A stretch of DNA of 64,000 bases from Lentisphaeria bacterium (GTDB taxonomy: Bacteria > Verrucomicrobiota > Lentisphaeria > Victivallales > Victivallaceae): NCBI GenBank assembly GCA_022009855.1, contig CP091727.1, positions 3,410,001-3,474,000 on the forward strand, given 5' to 3'. The first letter of the stretch is position 1; each line of letters begins with the position of its first letter. The notes under the pieces were generated by a model. That model was not told the DNA's origin, ran no database searches, and saw only the letters and a program-made list of their open reading frames with translations. Of the stretch, positions 40,076-50,131 are shown piece after piece. The position numbers were made by a program, and so were the translations under genes.

Positions 40076-41324
40076 ATGAACCGACGAGAATTTTTGAAAA
40101 ACGCCCTGACTGTTGCAGCACTTGCTCCGGTTACGCGGATCGCTGCGAAAGAGGGACCAGACGGCAATAAAACATCCGATGTGACCGAAGGTGTGCAGGT
40201 TACCCGCCGCCGTTACAGGAACAGTGCGCTGACGGTTCCCCTGCTCGGATTCGGCTGCATGCGGCTGCCTCTGCTTGCGCCGGATAAACCGGAGATTGAC
40301 CGCTCTACAACGAAAAAGATGATCGATCTTGCGATGAAGGCCGGGTGCAACTACTTCGATACGGCATACATGTATCATGATGGCGAGAGTGAGCGCTGCC
40401 TTGGCGATCTGTTGCAGGCATATGCCCGCAACTCGTATTATCTGACCGATAAAATGCCGGTCTGGTTTGCGAAGGACGCGGCCGGCATCGAACGGATCTT
40501 CATGGAACAGTTGCGCAGATGCAGGACCACATATTTTGACTTCTACATGCTTCATTCTCTGGACTCCGTGAACTGGGAACTGGCTCAGAAGTTTCAGGCA
40601 TACGAATTCCTTTACGAGAATGAAGAAGGAAGGGAAGATCCGCAGACTCGGCTTCTCGTTCCACGACACTCCGGAACTTTTGCAGAAAATCGTCAACGCC
40701 CGCGAATGGGATTTCGCGCAAATTCAGTTGAATTATCTGGACTGGGAACTTTACCGGTCGCGGGAACAGTATGAGATTCTGACCAGAGCCGGGATTCCGG
40801 TCATTGTGATGGAGCCTCTTCGCGGTGGAGCGCTTGCTACATTGTCTCCGGACGCATCCGCAATTCTGAAGAAAGCCGATCCGGATTCCAGCAATGCGGC
40901 GTGGGCGCTCCGCTATGTGGCAAGTCTGCCGAATGTCCTTTGCGTTCTCTCCGGAATGTCCCTGCCGGAACACATGGAGGACAATCTCAGGACCTTTTCG
41001 CCGTTGAAGCCCTTGACCGAGGTGGAACGCAAGACCCTGGCGCAGGCGCTGTTGGCCTATCGGAAGCATCTGGCGGTGCCATGTACCGCCTGCCGCTACT
41101 GCATGCCATGTCCCGTGGGAGTGGAAATTCCCAAAATTTTCGGACTTTACAATCAGTACAAAATCTCCGGGAACAAATGGCTTTTCAGCAATAACTACAA
41201 GGCAATTGCAGAAGATGCCAGAGCCTCCGCCTGTGTCAACTGCGGCAGATGCGTGAAACACTGTCCGCAGAAAATCAACATTCCGCGGGAGCTTGCAAAG
41301 ATCAGTGCGGAATTCCAGAGCTGA
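40076..41324 (+). CDS. Tat-exported aldo-keto reductase with C-terminal 4Fe-4S domain, copy 2 (one frameshift)
   Basis: About 416 residues. The Tat leader begins MNRREFLKNALTVAALAP. Barrel motifs: LGFGCMRLPLL, GCNYFDTAYMYHDGESE, LTDKMPVWF, FDFYMLHSLD. After a frame change near 40620 the second half continues EGKIRRLGFSFHDTPELLQ and ends with CTACRYCMPCPVGVEIPK and CVNCGRCVKHCPQKINIPRE. It is a diverged paralogue of the gene at 38482. The ATG at 40076 is chosen because the Tat motif starts there. Same likely role, perhaps with a different carbonyl or enone substrate. Confidence 0.83.
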
Positions 41325-41602
41325 CAACGTCCCCGGCTGTGAGGGGGGGACGCTGGGGACATCCATGAATCTGTCGCCAGCCCGGGGGGAAACTCCCGGC
41401 GCCGTTTTGAGACAGCGATCGACATTTGCGGCGCCATGTTTCGGAATGCGTTCAGCGCGGCGTATGGGAAGAGCGGCCTCCCTTTGCCGTTCCGGTCCGG
41501 GGCAGGATAAAACTGTCCGCGGATTGTTCGGCATTTGAAAAAAACGGAGGAGGTGTTAAAGTACAGCATGAACAAATCGTCTTTGACACGGGAACAAGGA
41601 GT

Positions 41603-42020
41603 ATGACAAAACTGGTTCGCATCAGTCTGTCGCTGGAGGAATCCCTGCTGAAGCAGCTCTCCGGTTTGCAGGAGCAGGATGGGTATGAAAACCGTTCGGA
41701 ATATCTCCGGGATCTGATCCGAAGCCGGATTGCCCGCCGGGAGTGGATTTCCGGCGAGGAAGTCATCGGTACGCTTTCACTGATCTACAACCACCATCAT
41801 CGGGGGGCTCGCCGAAAAACTGATTGATCTGCAGCATCACTCCTCCGTTCATGTTCTTGCTTCGACGCATGTTCATCTGAGTCACGAAATCTGCGCGGAG
41901 ATGATCATGATCCGGGGGCGCGGATATGAAATTGAGAAGCTCGCCTCCTCACTGAAACGTCTCAAGGGAGTTCTGAAGGCCGAGTTGACGGCCGGAAGCA
42001 TGGGGAAAGCGCTCCGGTAA
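41603..42020 (+). CDS. nikR: Nickel-responsive regulator NikR (one frameshift)
   Basis: 138 residues after removing one G from the G6 run near 41805. Ribbon-helix-helix N-terminus (KLVRISLSLEESLLKQL; NRSEYLRDLIRSRI) binds DNA; the C-terminal ACT-like domain carries the nickel ligands in the form QHHSSVHVLAST then HVHLSHEICAEMIMI, equivalent to His, His-x-His and Cys of NikR. Length matches the family. It lies about 110 bp upstream of a transport operon and next to a palindrome of NikR type (42066-42094). Expected to repress uptake genes when nickel is plentiful. Confidence 0.9.
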
Positions 42021-42065
42021 AGCTGAAGATCCCTCTGCTTGAAACGGCCGGGAAAAGAATTTTTT

Positions 42066-42094
42066 AGTATTACGAAAATAAAAAACGTAATACT
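42066..42094. promoter_or_regulatory. Candidate NikR operator
   Basis: AGTATTACG (42066-42074) and CGTAATACT (42086-42094) are perfect inverse complements with an 11-nt AT spacer. In the form GTATTAC-N13-GTAATAC it spans 27 bp, close in sequence and size to NikR operators known elsewhere (two half-sites of GTATGA or GTGTTAC type). It lies 37 bp before the ATG of the pseudopilin gene that starts the transport cluster. Confidence 0.7.
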
Positions 42095-42131
42095 CATGAC
42101 GGATGAAACTTGAAAGAAAAAGGCTATTCAG

Positions 42132-42822
42132 ATGAAACTTCACAGAAGATATTTTTCTCTTGTGGAGCTCCTGGTGGTGATTTCAGTCATCGGCATTTTA
42201 TCCGGATTGCTGCTGCCGGCACTGAATGCGGCGCGGAACCGGGCGCACACCATCAGCTGCGTGGGGAGTATGAAGCAGATCGGCCAGGCATATTTCAATT
42301 ATGTTTCCGACTGGAACATGACGCCGCCAGTCAGCAAGTCCGGCATCCGCTGGATCGACTGCCTGGAACCTTATTTTGTGGAAAAGAGCGAACGGAGTTC
42401 GGGCAATGTGTTCGTCTGCCCCGCCGATCGGAGACCGGAGGACAAGAAGGTCGTTTACGGGACCAGCGATGTCAACAAACTCAGTTACGGCATCAACCAG
42501 TGCTATCCATCGAACCGGGAGAGTGCAACCCCCATTCTCTGGAACGGGATCGGGGCAACTCTGATCCGGAATCCCGCCGGATTCATCACGCTCGCGGATG
42601 CGGGGAGCTACTACATCGGCACCACGGTTGCAGTTCCGTTCTTCGGAACGTTGAACGGGGGAAGCCTATGTCGACGGCGGTTATTGCAAATATCTGGCGT
42701 TCCGGCATGGCCGAAGGCGGGAATTCAATGCGGCGTTTGCCGACGGACACGCCGCGACTTTGAAATTCGACGCAACGCCGGATCGTTACTGGGATTACAG
42801 GAGTATCGGGTATGGTTTTTAA
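42132..42822 (+). CDS. Pseudopilin-like protein (DUF1559/H-X-DG type; one frameshift)
   Basis: About 229 residues. The N-terminus SLVELLVVISVIGILSGLLL is a type IV pilin-like leader and transmembrane helix with Glu at +5-like position. The C-terminus, restored by removing one G near 42660, contains NAAFADGHAATLKF, the DG-H motif typical of the large pseudopilin families of Planctomycetes, Verrucomicrobia and Lentisphaerota. Two cysteines (ISCVGS; FVCPAD) may form a bridge. It stands directly behind the candidate NikR operator and overlaps the next gene by 11 bp, so it may be nickel-regulated. Confidence 0.8.
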
Positions 42823-43600
42823 GCCTGTCTTTCTTCTTCTGACACTCTGTCTGCTTGCGGGGTGCGCGCCGGAACGGAACGCGAAAACGCCGCAGCGGCT
42901 CCTCTCGCTCTCGACGGCGGCGACGCATATCCTGACGGAACTCGAACTCCCGCCGTGCGCCATTGACGAATACGGGCGGATTGCGGCAGGCTCTCCGCCT
43001 CCGGCCGTGATCGGCAAGGGGGGCCGTCTCGCGGGAGAAGATCGCCGAGCTTGGCATCGACGGCGTGATCGTCTGGTACTATCAGACGCAAGAGGCGGAA
43101 CGTTTCCGCAACGAAGGGCTGTCGGTGACGATTGTTCCCGCATTGCGCCTTGCGGAATATCCTGAACTGATTCTGCGCCTAGGCGACGTGACGGGAAAGA
43201 GGGAACGGGCGCGGAAACTTGCCGAAGCATTCCATCGTCAACTGGAACGGCTCTCCGTTCCAGAGGAAGTTTCGGTGCGCCGGGTCTGCTTTGAATTGTA
43301 CAGCCCCGGAAAAATCGTCGGAGACGCGTCGTATCTCGGCGATCTCATCCGGGCGGCGGGCGGGAAAAGCATCGTGTCAAAAACAGGTTTGATTTCGGCG
43401 GAAGCCGTGATCGAGGCCGCTCCCGAAGTGATCTTTTACGTTGAAGGCTTCGGGAACGCCGCGGAAATTGCCGCTCGAAGTGCTTACGCCGGCACGCCTG
43501 CTGTTCGCAACGGCCGAATCTGCGCCGTTCCCCGCCGTCTGACCGTCGAGGGGTCGCTCCGCTGGAGACTATCGATTTTCTGAAACACTATATGAGGTGA
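42812..43600 (+). CDS. Substrate-binding lipoprotein of a FecB/BtuF-type ABC importer (two frameshifts)
   Basis: About 262 residues. Lipoprotein signal with lipobox LLAGC. It has the periplasmic-binding-protein class III layout: RLLSLSTAATHILTELELP, GIDGVIVWYYQTQEAERF, then GDVTGKRERARKLAEAF and a second lobe (VCFELYSPGKIVGDASYLGD; AAPEVIFYVEGFG). Frame changes near 43020 and a missing G near 43568 (repair gives VAPLETIDFLKHYM). Carries the ligand to the permease encoded at 44348. With NikR next to it, nickel or a nickel chelate is the likeliest ligand; cobalamin or a siderophore cannot be excluded. Confidence 0.8.
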
Positions 43601-43603
43601 AAA

Positions 43604-44343
43604 ATGGCATTTTACCGGATTACATGGAATGAGAAATACGATTTTGCGACCCTTCACAACTGGGGGTGCACTTTCCGCTGCCCCTTTTGCAGCTACAAAC
43701 TGCGAAGCGGAGAAAACGGCCGTCCGGTTTCGCCGAACCGAAGCCGGAACGCTTTCTTTCCGTCGACGAGATGAAGGAGGCGCTGCGCCGCGTCTCGCCC
43801 GGGAAGGTCTATTTCATGGGGGGAGAGCCGACCGTGGCGAAAGAGCTCGAAGAGATGATCGCGTTCGCGAAGTGTGAACTTGGCGCGGAAACCCGGCTCG
43901 GGCACACCAACGGCAGCCGTCTGCCGCTTCCCGGCCTGGACGGAGCCAATGTGGGGCTCAAGGCGTGGAGCGAAGAGCTTCATCTTGCGATTACCGGAAA
44001 GCCGAAGTCGCAGATCTACGACAACTTCCGCACCGCGTTCGATTCCGGCATGAAGATGGCGGCCAATCTGGTGTTCATCCCGGGGCTGGTCGGACTCGAC
44101 GAAATGGAAGGCGTGGTACGTTTTCTCGCCGGACTCGACCGGAATATCCCGTTTCATATCGACGGCTATATTCCGATTCCGGGACTGCCGTGGAAAAGGC
44201 CGACCGATGAAGAGATGGAGGAGGCCCGGAAGTTGGCGGAACGTTATCTCTCTCATGTAAAAAGCTCCCATCTGACTTCGGAAGAGGCGCTCAACCTCTC
44301 CGCTCGGGATGACCGGTTCAAAGTAAAAACCATTGCAGGATAA
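43604..44343 (+). CDS. Radical SAM protein inside the uptake operon (one frameshift)
   Basis: About 246 residues. The cluster motif is WGCTFRCPFC (C-x3-C-x2-C), which binds the 4Fe-4S that cleaves SAM, followed after a frame change near 43725 by SVDEMKEALRRVSPGKVYFM and GGEPTVAKELEEMIAF, the glycine-rich SAM-contact motif. The rest is a partial TIM barrel (NVGLKAWSEELH; MAANLVFIPGLVGLDEME; FHIDGYIPIPGLPWKRP), similar to pyruvate-formate-lyase-activase-like proteins. No auxiliary cluster is evident. It lies 3 bp after the binding protein and 4 bp before the permease, so it is truly part of the operon. Its link to metal uptake is unexplained. Confidence 0.82.
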
Positions 44344-44347
44344 TGAG

Positions 44348-45304
44348 ATGAAACTGCTGATTGCTGCACTTGGCACGCTGTTTCTTCTCTCGTGGGGGAT
44401 CGGGGCGGGAAGCGCTTCGTGGGCGGATCTTCTGCGCCTCGTTTCCGGCGGCACGGTATCCGATTCCGCCCGGACGATTCTGCTGGAACTCCGGCTGCCC
44501 CGGTTGCTCGCCGCCGTGCTGGCGGGCGGAATGCTGGGGGCGGCCGGAGGCGCAACTCAGAATCTTTTCCGCAACGACCTTGCTTCCCCGCATGTGCTGG
44601 GAGTGGTCAATGCCGCGGCGCTGGGGAGCGGTGTTCGGATTGTTTCTGCCCGCAATCGGGCTGACCGCTCCGGCGATGGTGACCGCCGCTCTTTCCCTCG
44701 GACTCCTGTTCCTGACCGGAGGACGGCGGAACTGGGACGGCGCAACATTGATTCTTGCGGGAATTGCGGTCAACGCCTTTACGTCCGCCCTGACTTCCGG
44801 AGCTCTTTATCTCGCCGATGAGCGGCTCTCTTCGCTGGTGTTCTGGCTGCTGGGGGGATTCTGGAGGATCACCTGGGGCGACGTCGTCCTGCTTGCAACG
44901 GTGGCGTTGAGCAGCTGGGGCGTCCTGTTCCGTCTCGCGCCGGAGCTGGATCTGCTGCTGCTCGGGGATCGCTCCGCTGAGCTTTCCGGCGTGCGGATGA
45001 GACGGCTCAAGCCTCTGCTGATGCTGACCGTGGCGACGCTGAGCGCAACCGTGGTCAGCTGCTGCGGGGTGATCGGTTTCGTCGGGCTGGCGGTTCCGCA
45101 CATGGTGCGGATGCTCTGCGGCGGCACGTTCCGCAGACTTCTGCCGGGATGCATTCTGGGGGGCGGACTTCTTCTGCTCCTGGCTGATCTGCTGGCGAGG
45201 ACGGTCGCCGCGCCGCACGAGATTCCGGTCGGAATTCTCACCGCGCTCGCCGGCGGGCCGTTCTTCTTTATCTTTTGCTGCGCAGGAGGGCGGATCGTGA
45301 TTGA
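44348..45304 (+). CDS. FecCD-family ABC importer permease (two frameshifts)
   Basis: About 318 residues of very hydrophobic protein. The motifs LRLPRLLAAVLAGGMLGAAG and NDLASPHVLGVVNAAALG, and CCGVIGFVGLAVPHMVRML near the C-terminus, are standard for BtuC/FhuB-type permeases of metal-chelate importers. A base change near 44630 moves the frame (ALGAVFGLFLPAIGL). A missing T near 45275 hides the true end; repair gives FFFIFLLRRRADRD and a stop at 45302-45304, overlapping the ATPase start. Works with the lipoprotein at 42812. Confidence 0.82.
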
Positions 45305-45998
45305 ACTGAAAAACGTCTCGTTCGCCTATTCCCGGGGAATCCCGTTCTGAAAGGAGTTTCAGCCCGCTTTAAATCCGGCCGTCTTTACGGAATATTCGGG
45401 CCGAACGGTTGTGGGAAAAGCACTCTGCTCAAGCTGATTACCGGAGAACTCGCTCCCCGATACCGGCAGCATTTCGCCGCGCTGGAACGATCCGCTGGAG
45501 CGGGCCTGCCGCCTGGCGATGGTTGAACAGGAGATCCCCGGACGCATCCCGCTGACCGTCCGTGAGGTTGTCGCGCTCGGCCGTTATCCCTGGATGAGGC
45601 GAAGAAAAGTGTCATCTGACATTGAGGAGATTTTGAACGAACTTCAGCTTGCTCCGCTCGCGGAGAAGCCCTATTCGCACCTGAGCGGCGGGGAGCGCCA
45701 GCGCACGATGCTGGCCCGTGCTGTTGCTCAGGACACGTCGATCCTGCTGCTGGATGAACCGGCCAGTTCGCTCGACATCGGCTTTCAGCACGAATTCTAC
45801 CGTCTTCTTCGGCAGTTTGCGCGCCGGGGAAAGTGCATTGTCATGATTTCGCACGATCTCTTTATCGCGCCGCACTATCTGGACGAGGCTCTGCTGATGA
45901 AGGAGGGCGCCGTCTTCGCCGGGGGGACTCCCGCGCAGGTGATCCGGCCGGAGAAACTCCGCGCGGTATTTCGATATCGGGAACCGGAGTCCTGGTAG
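45297..45998 (+). CDS. ABC importer ATPase of FecE/BtuD type (two frameshifts)
   Basis: About 233 residues starting with GTG at 45297 (IELKNVSFAYSRG). Walker A GPNGCGKST, Q-loop region MVEQEIPGRIPLTVREVVAL, signature LSGGERQRTMLARA, Walker B ILLLDEPAS, switch MISHD. Frame changes fall near 45345 (a missing G: RGNPVLKGVS) and near 45465 (GSISPRWND). Energises uptake through the permease encoded just before it. Last gene of the NikR-linked cluster. Confidence 0.82.
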
Positions 45999-46379
45999 GG
46001 AGGGTGGAGTTTGCTTCGCGGCTCCTGCGGCCTCTCCACCTTTCGGTTTCCGCGCGAATGCTGTTTCCGATGCGGAACGATTCCAAAGATCGGTATGCGC
46101 TGGACTCCCGCCCGGATCCGCTCTCTGGCCGGAAGGATGTTCCGTCACCGGATTTATCGGGAAAAAACGACATTCCCGCTTGCATAAAAGCCGATGGAGA
46201 TGTATAAATATAAAAGGTGTTTTTTCAGAATACCGCGCCTGCTGCCTGCGGCTTCCGGTTCCGGTCTGCCGCACTGTTTCCGGGAATGGAGGCGGATTTT
46301 TTTAAGCGGATTTTGCGGTGTTTTTCGGAAGGAATGGAGATTCCCGGCGGCCGGACCGGTTGCCGGAGGTGGAGTTTGT
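45999..46379. other. Intergenic region between uptake ATPase and DUF368 gene
   Basis: 381 bp with no supported gene. The upstream part of the DUF368 open frame reaches back to 46194 but has no membrane or conserved motif there, so I treat it as non-coding. No clear hairpin seen. Confidence 0.4.
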
Positions 46380-47339
46380 ATGGAAAAAGAGAGTCGGAAG
46401 GCCCCTCCCGCGGGGCGGTCGTTTACACACTATCTGCGTATTTACTGCTCCGGTTTCATCATGGGCGCTGCCGATGTGGTGCCGGGTGTTTCCGGCGGAA
46501 CCATGGCCTTTATTCTGGGCATTTATCAGGAGCTGATCGAGTCGATCCGGGCATTCACCACCCCCGCCGCCGTCAAAATGGCGGTCACCTTCCGGATCGG
46601 GCAGGCGTTCCGGACGCTGCCCTGGCCGTTCCTGCTCTCGCTCTGCCTCGGCATTGGCAGCGCGATTCTTCTGCTTTCCTCGCACATCAAATGGATGCTG
46701 GAGAACCGCCCGGCGCAGATCTGGGCGTTCTTCTTCGGGCTGGTGGTCGCTTCGATCTTCGCCGTGTTCCGGAGGGTTTCCCGCTGGACCGGCGGCTGTG
46801 TCATCGCCGCGCTCATCGGCGCCGTCGGCGCCTGGATCATCGTCGGGCTGCCGCTGCTCCAGGATCCCCCCGACGGACTCTGGTATATCGCCGTCTGCGG
46901 CGCGGTCGCCATCTGCGCCATGATTCTGCCCGGCATCTCCGGCTCGTTCATCCTGGTGCTGATGGGCAAGTACGAACATGTGCTGGGCGCGGTCCACAAT
47001 CTGAAAAGCGGTGTGGAACTCGTGCCGAATCTGCTGACGCTCGGCGTCTTTCTCTGCGGCATCGTGATCGGCATCTCCTCCTTCGTCAGGCTGTTGAGCT
47101 GGCTTTTTCGCAAATACCACGACCTGACCGTGGCGTTGCTCATCGGGTTTATGGGCGGTTCGCTCCGCAAGGTGTGGCCGTGGAAGGGGCCGGATGAACT
47201 GCGCAACGTTCTGCCGGAGAGTTTTGACTCCGGCGTCATGGCCGCAATCGGGCTGGCGGTGTTCGGTTTCGCACTGGTGATCGTGCTTGAAACCATCGCC
47301 GGAGAACTGGAGAAGAAACGTTCCGGAGAGGAGAAGTAG
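46380..47339 (+). CDS. DUF368 membrane protein (polyprenyl-phosphate transporter family)
   Basis: 319 residues, intact. About nine hydrophobic spans with the family signatures GFIMGAADVVPGVSGGTMAFILG near the start and MILPGISGSFILVLMGKYE in the middle, an internal duplication of the PGxSG motif. Recent work links DUF368 proteins to flipping undecaprenyl phosphate back across the membrane. Encoded one gene before lgt and about 3 kb before uppP, so envelope lipid-carrier functions cluster here. Start at 46380 chosen because the conserved part follows directly. Confidence 0.85.
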   Translation: MEKESRKAPPAGRSFTHYLRIYCSGFIMGAADVVPGVSGGTMAFILGIYQELIESIRAFTTPAAVKMAVTFRIGQAFRTLPWPFLLSLCLGIGSAILLLSSHIKWMLENRPAQIWAFFFGLVVASIFAVFRRVSRWTGGCVIAALIGAVGAWIIVGLPLLQDPPDGLWYIAVCGAVAICAMILPGISGSFILVLMGKYEHVLGAVHNLKSGVELVPNLLTLGVFLCGIVIGISSFVRLLSWLFRKYHDLTVALLIGFMGGSLRKVWPWKGPDELRNVLPESFDSGVMAAIGLAVFGFALVIVLETIAGELEKKRSGEEK

Positions 47340-47343
47340 CTTC

Positions 47344-48110
47344 ATGCATCCGATCCTTCTGCAAATCGGGGGCTTCACGCTCCGCAGCTACGGTCTGATG
47401 GCCGCGATTGGATTTCTCGCCGCCGCCTGGCTGCTCGGGATGAACCGCAGTTACGCAAAGATGTCCGCCGACCAGGCTTCCGCGGCGCTTTTCATCGCGA
47501 TGATTGCCGGGATTGTCGGCGCGAGAATCTTTTACGTTGTTCAGTTTTTTCGACCAGTATCGCGATCACCTCTGGCGGATTGTCCGGATCGATCAGGGGG
47601 GCTGGTATTTTACGGCGGCTTTCTGCTGGCGATCGCGGCTCTCTGGGTTTACGCTCACCGGCAGAAGCTCGATATTATCCGCATTCTCGATGTCTGCACC
47701 CCCGCCATTGCGCTGGCGCATGCCTGCGGACGGATCGGCTGTTTCCTCAACGGCTGCTGCTACGGCAAGCCGACCGGACTTTTCTGGGGCGTCCGGTATC
47801 CGGCGGGGGAGCGAGGCGGCGCTCCGCTATCCCGGCGAGGCGCTGCATCCGGTCCAGCTCTACGAAGCGGGAGGGCAGTTTCTGCTCTGTTTTCTCTATT
47901 TCTACCTGGTGCGGCACACCCGGCGTGGCGTGGCGATGTCCTGTTATCTGATTTTCTACGGAACATTCCGGTTTCTCAACGAACTGCTGCGGGGGATAAT
48001 CCCCGGGTGTTCGAGCTTTTCACTCCGGCCCAGCTGATCGGGCTGGCAATCATTCCGGCCGGTGTGCTGCTGCTGGTCCATTTTCTGCGTCATGGGAACC
48101 AAAAGCTTGA
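47344..48110 (+). CDS. lgt: Prolipoprotein diacylglyceryl transferase (about four frameshifts)
   Basis: About 255 residues when repaired. Transfers diacylglycerol from phosphatidylglycerol to the lipobox cysteine. Motifs: IGGFTLRSYGLMAAIGFLAA, LVFYGGFLLAIAALWVY, and the Lgt signature ACGRIGCFLNGCCYGKPTG. In the second frame come GEALHPVQLYEAGGQFLLC and FRFLNELLRGDNP, also conserved. Frame changes: an extra T near 47550, a missing G in the G-run near 47598, and a pair near 47810 and 47995. Repair ends the protein near 48110. Supplies the lipoprotein pathway used by several proteins in this window. Confidence 0.8.
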
Positions 48111-49040
48111 ATTCGTCATCACCTCCGGAGAGGCCGGAACCCGTCTTGACCGCTGTCTTTCGCGGCTGATTCCGGACTCTTCGCGCTCCTTTCTTCAGAA
48201 GCTGATTCGCGATGGAATGGTCCGTGCCGACGGTGCTGCTGTCGACGTGCCCCGTTACCCGGTGCGGGCGGGCATGCGGATCGAGGTCGATCTGCCGGAG
48301 GAGGCCGCCGCGGAGCCGTCGCCGGAACCGTTCGACTTCCCGATTCTCTACGAAGACGAATCGATGCTGGTGATCGACAAACCGCCCGGCGTGGTGGTTC
48401 ACCCTGCCGCCGGAAATCCCACCGGAACGGTGGTCAATGCTCTGCTGGGCCGTTATCCGCAACTGGCGGAGGAGCTTGCCTGCGGCAACTCCCGCCCCGG
48501 CATTGTTCACCGGCTCGACAAGGACACTTCCGGCTGCCTGGTGATCGCCAAGACGGCATCGGCGCAGTTCAAACTTTCCGGTGCCTTCGCCGGGCGCGAG
48601 ACGGCGAAAACCTATCTCGCGCTGGTGCGCGGCGTGCCGAAGCGCCCATCGGGCGAGCTGTCAAATCTGATCGGGCGCCACCCGGTCAACCGCAAGAAGA
48701 TGGCGGTGGTGGAACGATGCGGCAAGCTTGCGGTCACCGGTACCGGCTCGACCGTGCCGGCACGGTCGACGGAGTCCCTGTTTCGCTGCTGGAGGTGAGG
48801 ATCCTCACCGGGCGGACCCACCAGATCCGGGTTCATCTTTCCTCGATCGGGTATCCGGTGCTGGGGGATGCTCTGTACGGGGGCGCCGGAGTGACGATCG
48901 CGGGGGTGGAGCGGCAGATGCTGCACGCCTGGAAGTTGCGGGTGCCGCATCCGGTCAGCGGCGTGATGATGGAGTTCACCGCACCGCTTCCGGAGGATTT
49001 CCGGCTCATTCTGGAGCGGATGACGGTCGATGGCGGGTGA
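48106..49040 (+). CDS. RluA-family RNA pseudouridine synthase, RluD-like (one or two frameshifts)
   Basis: About 311 residues. An N-terminal S4 domain (GTRLDRCLSRLIPDSSRSFL) leads to the catalytic domain, with the active-site motif HRLDKDTSGCLVIAKT (catalytic Asp) and, after a frame change near 48725, LLEVRILTGRTHQIRVHLSS. It modifies uridines in large-subunit rRNA. The start codon is hidden: a missing G near 48109 would give TTG-GAATTC. The coding region abuts lgt with no gap. Confidence 0.8.
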
Positions 49041-49191
49041 GCTTCTGCCGCGGGGGGAGGGACGTTCCGTTGAAAAATCCGCGGAAACTGCGAAAAATGT
49101 GCGAGATATTCGAAAAAAGATTTGGAATAATCGCAACCCTATGTATATTACCTTAAATGTGCAATTGTAATTTTAACCTGCAGGTAATCAT

Positions 49192-50131
49192 ATGGCGGTC
49201 ACTCCACTGAAAACCAAGTTTGGAAAGCTGATTAAGGATTATTTGCGCAATGCTGATATCCGGCAGAAGGATCTTGCCGTCCGGCTCGATGTTTCCGCGG
49301 CTGCGGTTTCGCAGATGATTCATGGGAAGATTGTGCCGAATCAGAAGCAGCTTGATCTGATCTGTGAGATGCTTTCTCTTGACCGGGCACGGGCATTTGA
49401 GCTCAATTCGATGCTCTCGCGGATCCGGACCGGGGCTGAAAATATGCTGTCACCTTTCAACCAGCTGGTATTTGCCCTGCGTTGCCAGCGGGGGCTTTCC
49501 CCTGCGCCAGCTGGCCAATCTTTCCGGAGTTCCGGCGTCGCATCTCAAAGTGTTTGAGACCTGTTTCGAAGCGGTTCCCACTCTGGATGAAGCCGAGAAG
49601 ATCGCGCCGATACTGGGCTGTACTTCCGCTGCACTGCTGCAGAGTGCCGGAGTCGGCGGTCTGACCGGCAATGTCGCTGACGCGTACAACAGCGCGTTCG
49701 GCGAGGTGGCGGAACGGGGGGAGGCTTCCTACCGGGCCGAACAGCCTATCCCGCTGCTCAATCTGGTCGATCTTGATGCGTATGACGGCAAGGAGTCGTT
49801 TGCGTCGTTTGCCCGCCGTCGGGCGACCCGGGCGATCGAGCTTCCCGGTGTGACGGCGGAGGAGCCGGTGGCGGTGCAGGCGGCGGGGCGTGATCTGGCG
49901 CTCGGACTGCCCGGCTCGCTGCTGGTGCTGGTTGCCGATCGGCGGCCGGAAGGATATCGGGAGATGAATCTCTGCCGTGACGTTTCGGGAAAATACCTGA
50001 TCCAGGAGATGCGCCGGGGGCGTCGCAAGGCGTTTCGGCTGGCTGGAAGCCGCCGGGTGTTTGATGAGGTGGCCTGGGAGCTTCCGGTGCTGGAAATTAC
50101 GGTGCGTCCGTTGAAAGCGGGGGGAAAATGA
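49192..50131 (+). CDS. XRE-family regulator with a long effector region (one frameshift)
   Basis: About 312 residues. The N-terminal helix-turn-helix is clear (NADIRQKDLAVRLDVSAAAV; SQMIHGKIVPNQKQLD). After an extra C near 49502 a second HTH-like part follows (LRQLANLSGVPASHLKVFET), then a region of about 200 residues with no recognised domain (LGLPGSLLVLVADRRPEGYR), somewhat like a peptidase-S24 or sensory fold. It overlaps the next small gene by 4 bp. Target unknown. Confidence 0.7.

Noticed and set aside
39839..40696. Minus-strand 285-codon open frame opposite the second aldo-keto reductase
   Set aside because: No motif or ribosome site, and it lies antisense to a gene with clear Tat, AKR and Fe-S motifs.
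46194..46379. Longer N-terminus of the DUF368 protein
   Set aside because: The added 62 residues have no conserved or membrane character, and the family starts at the later ATG.
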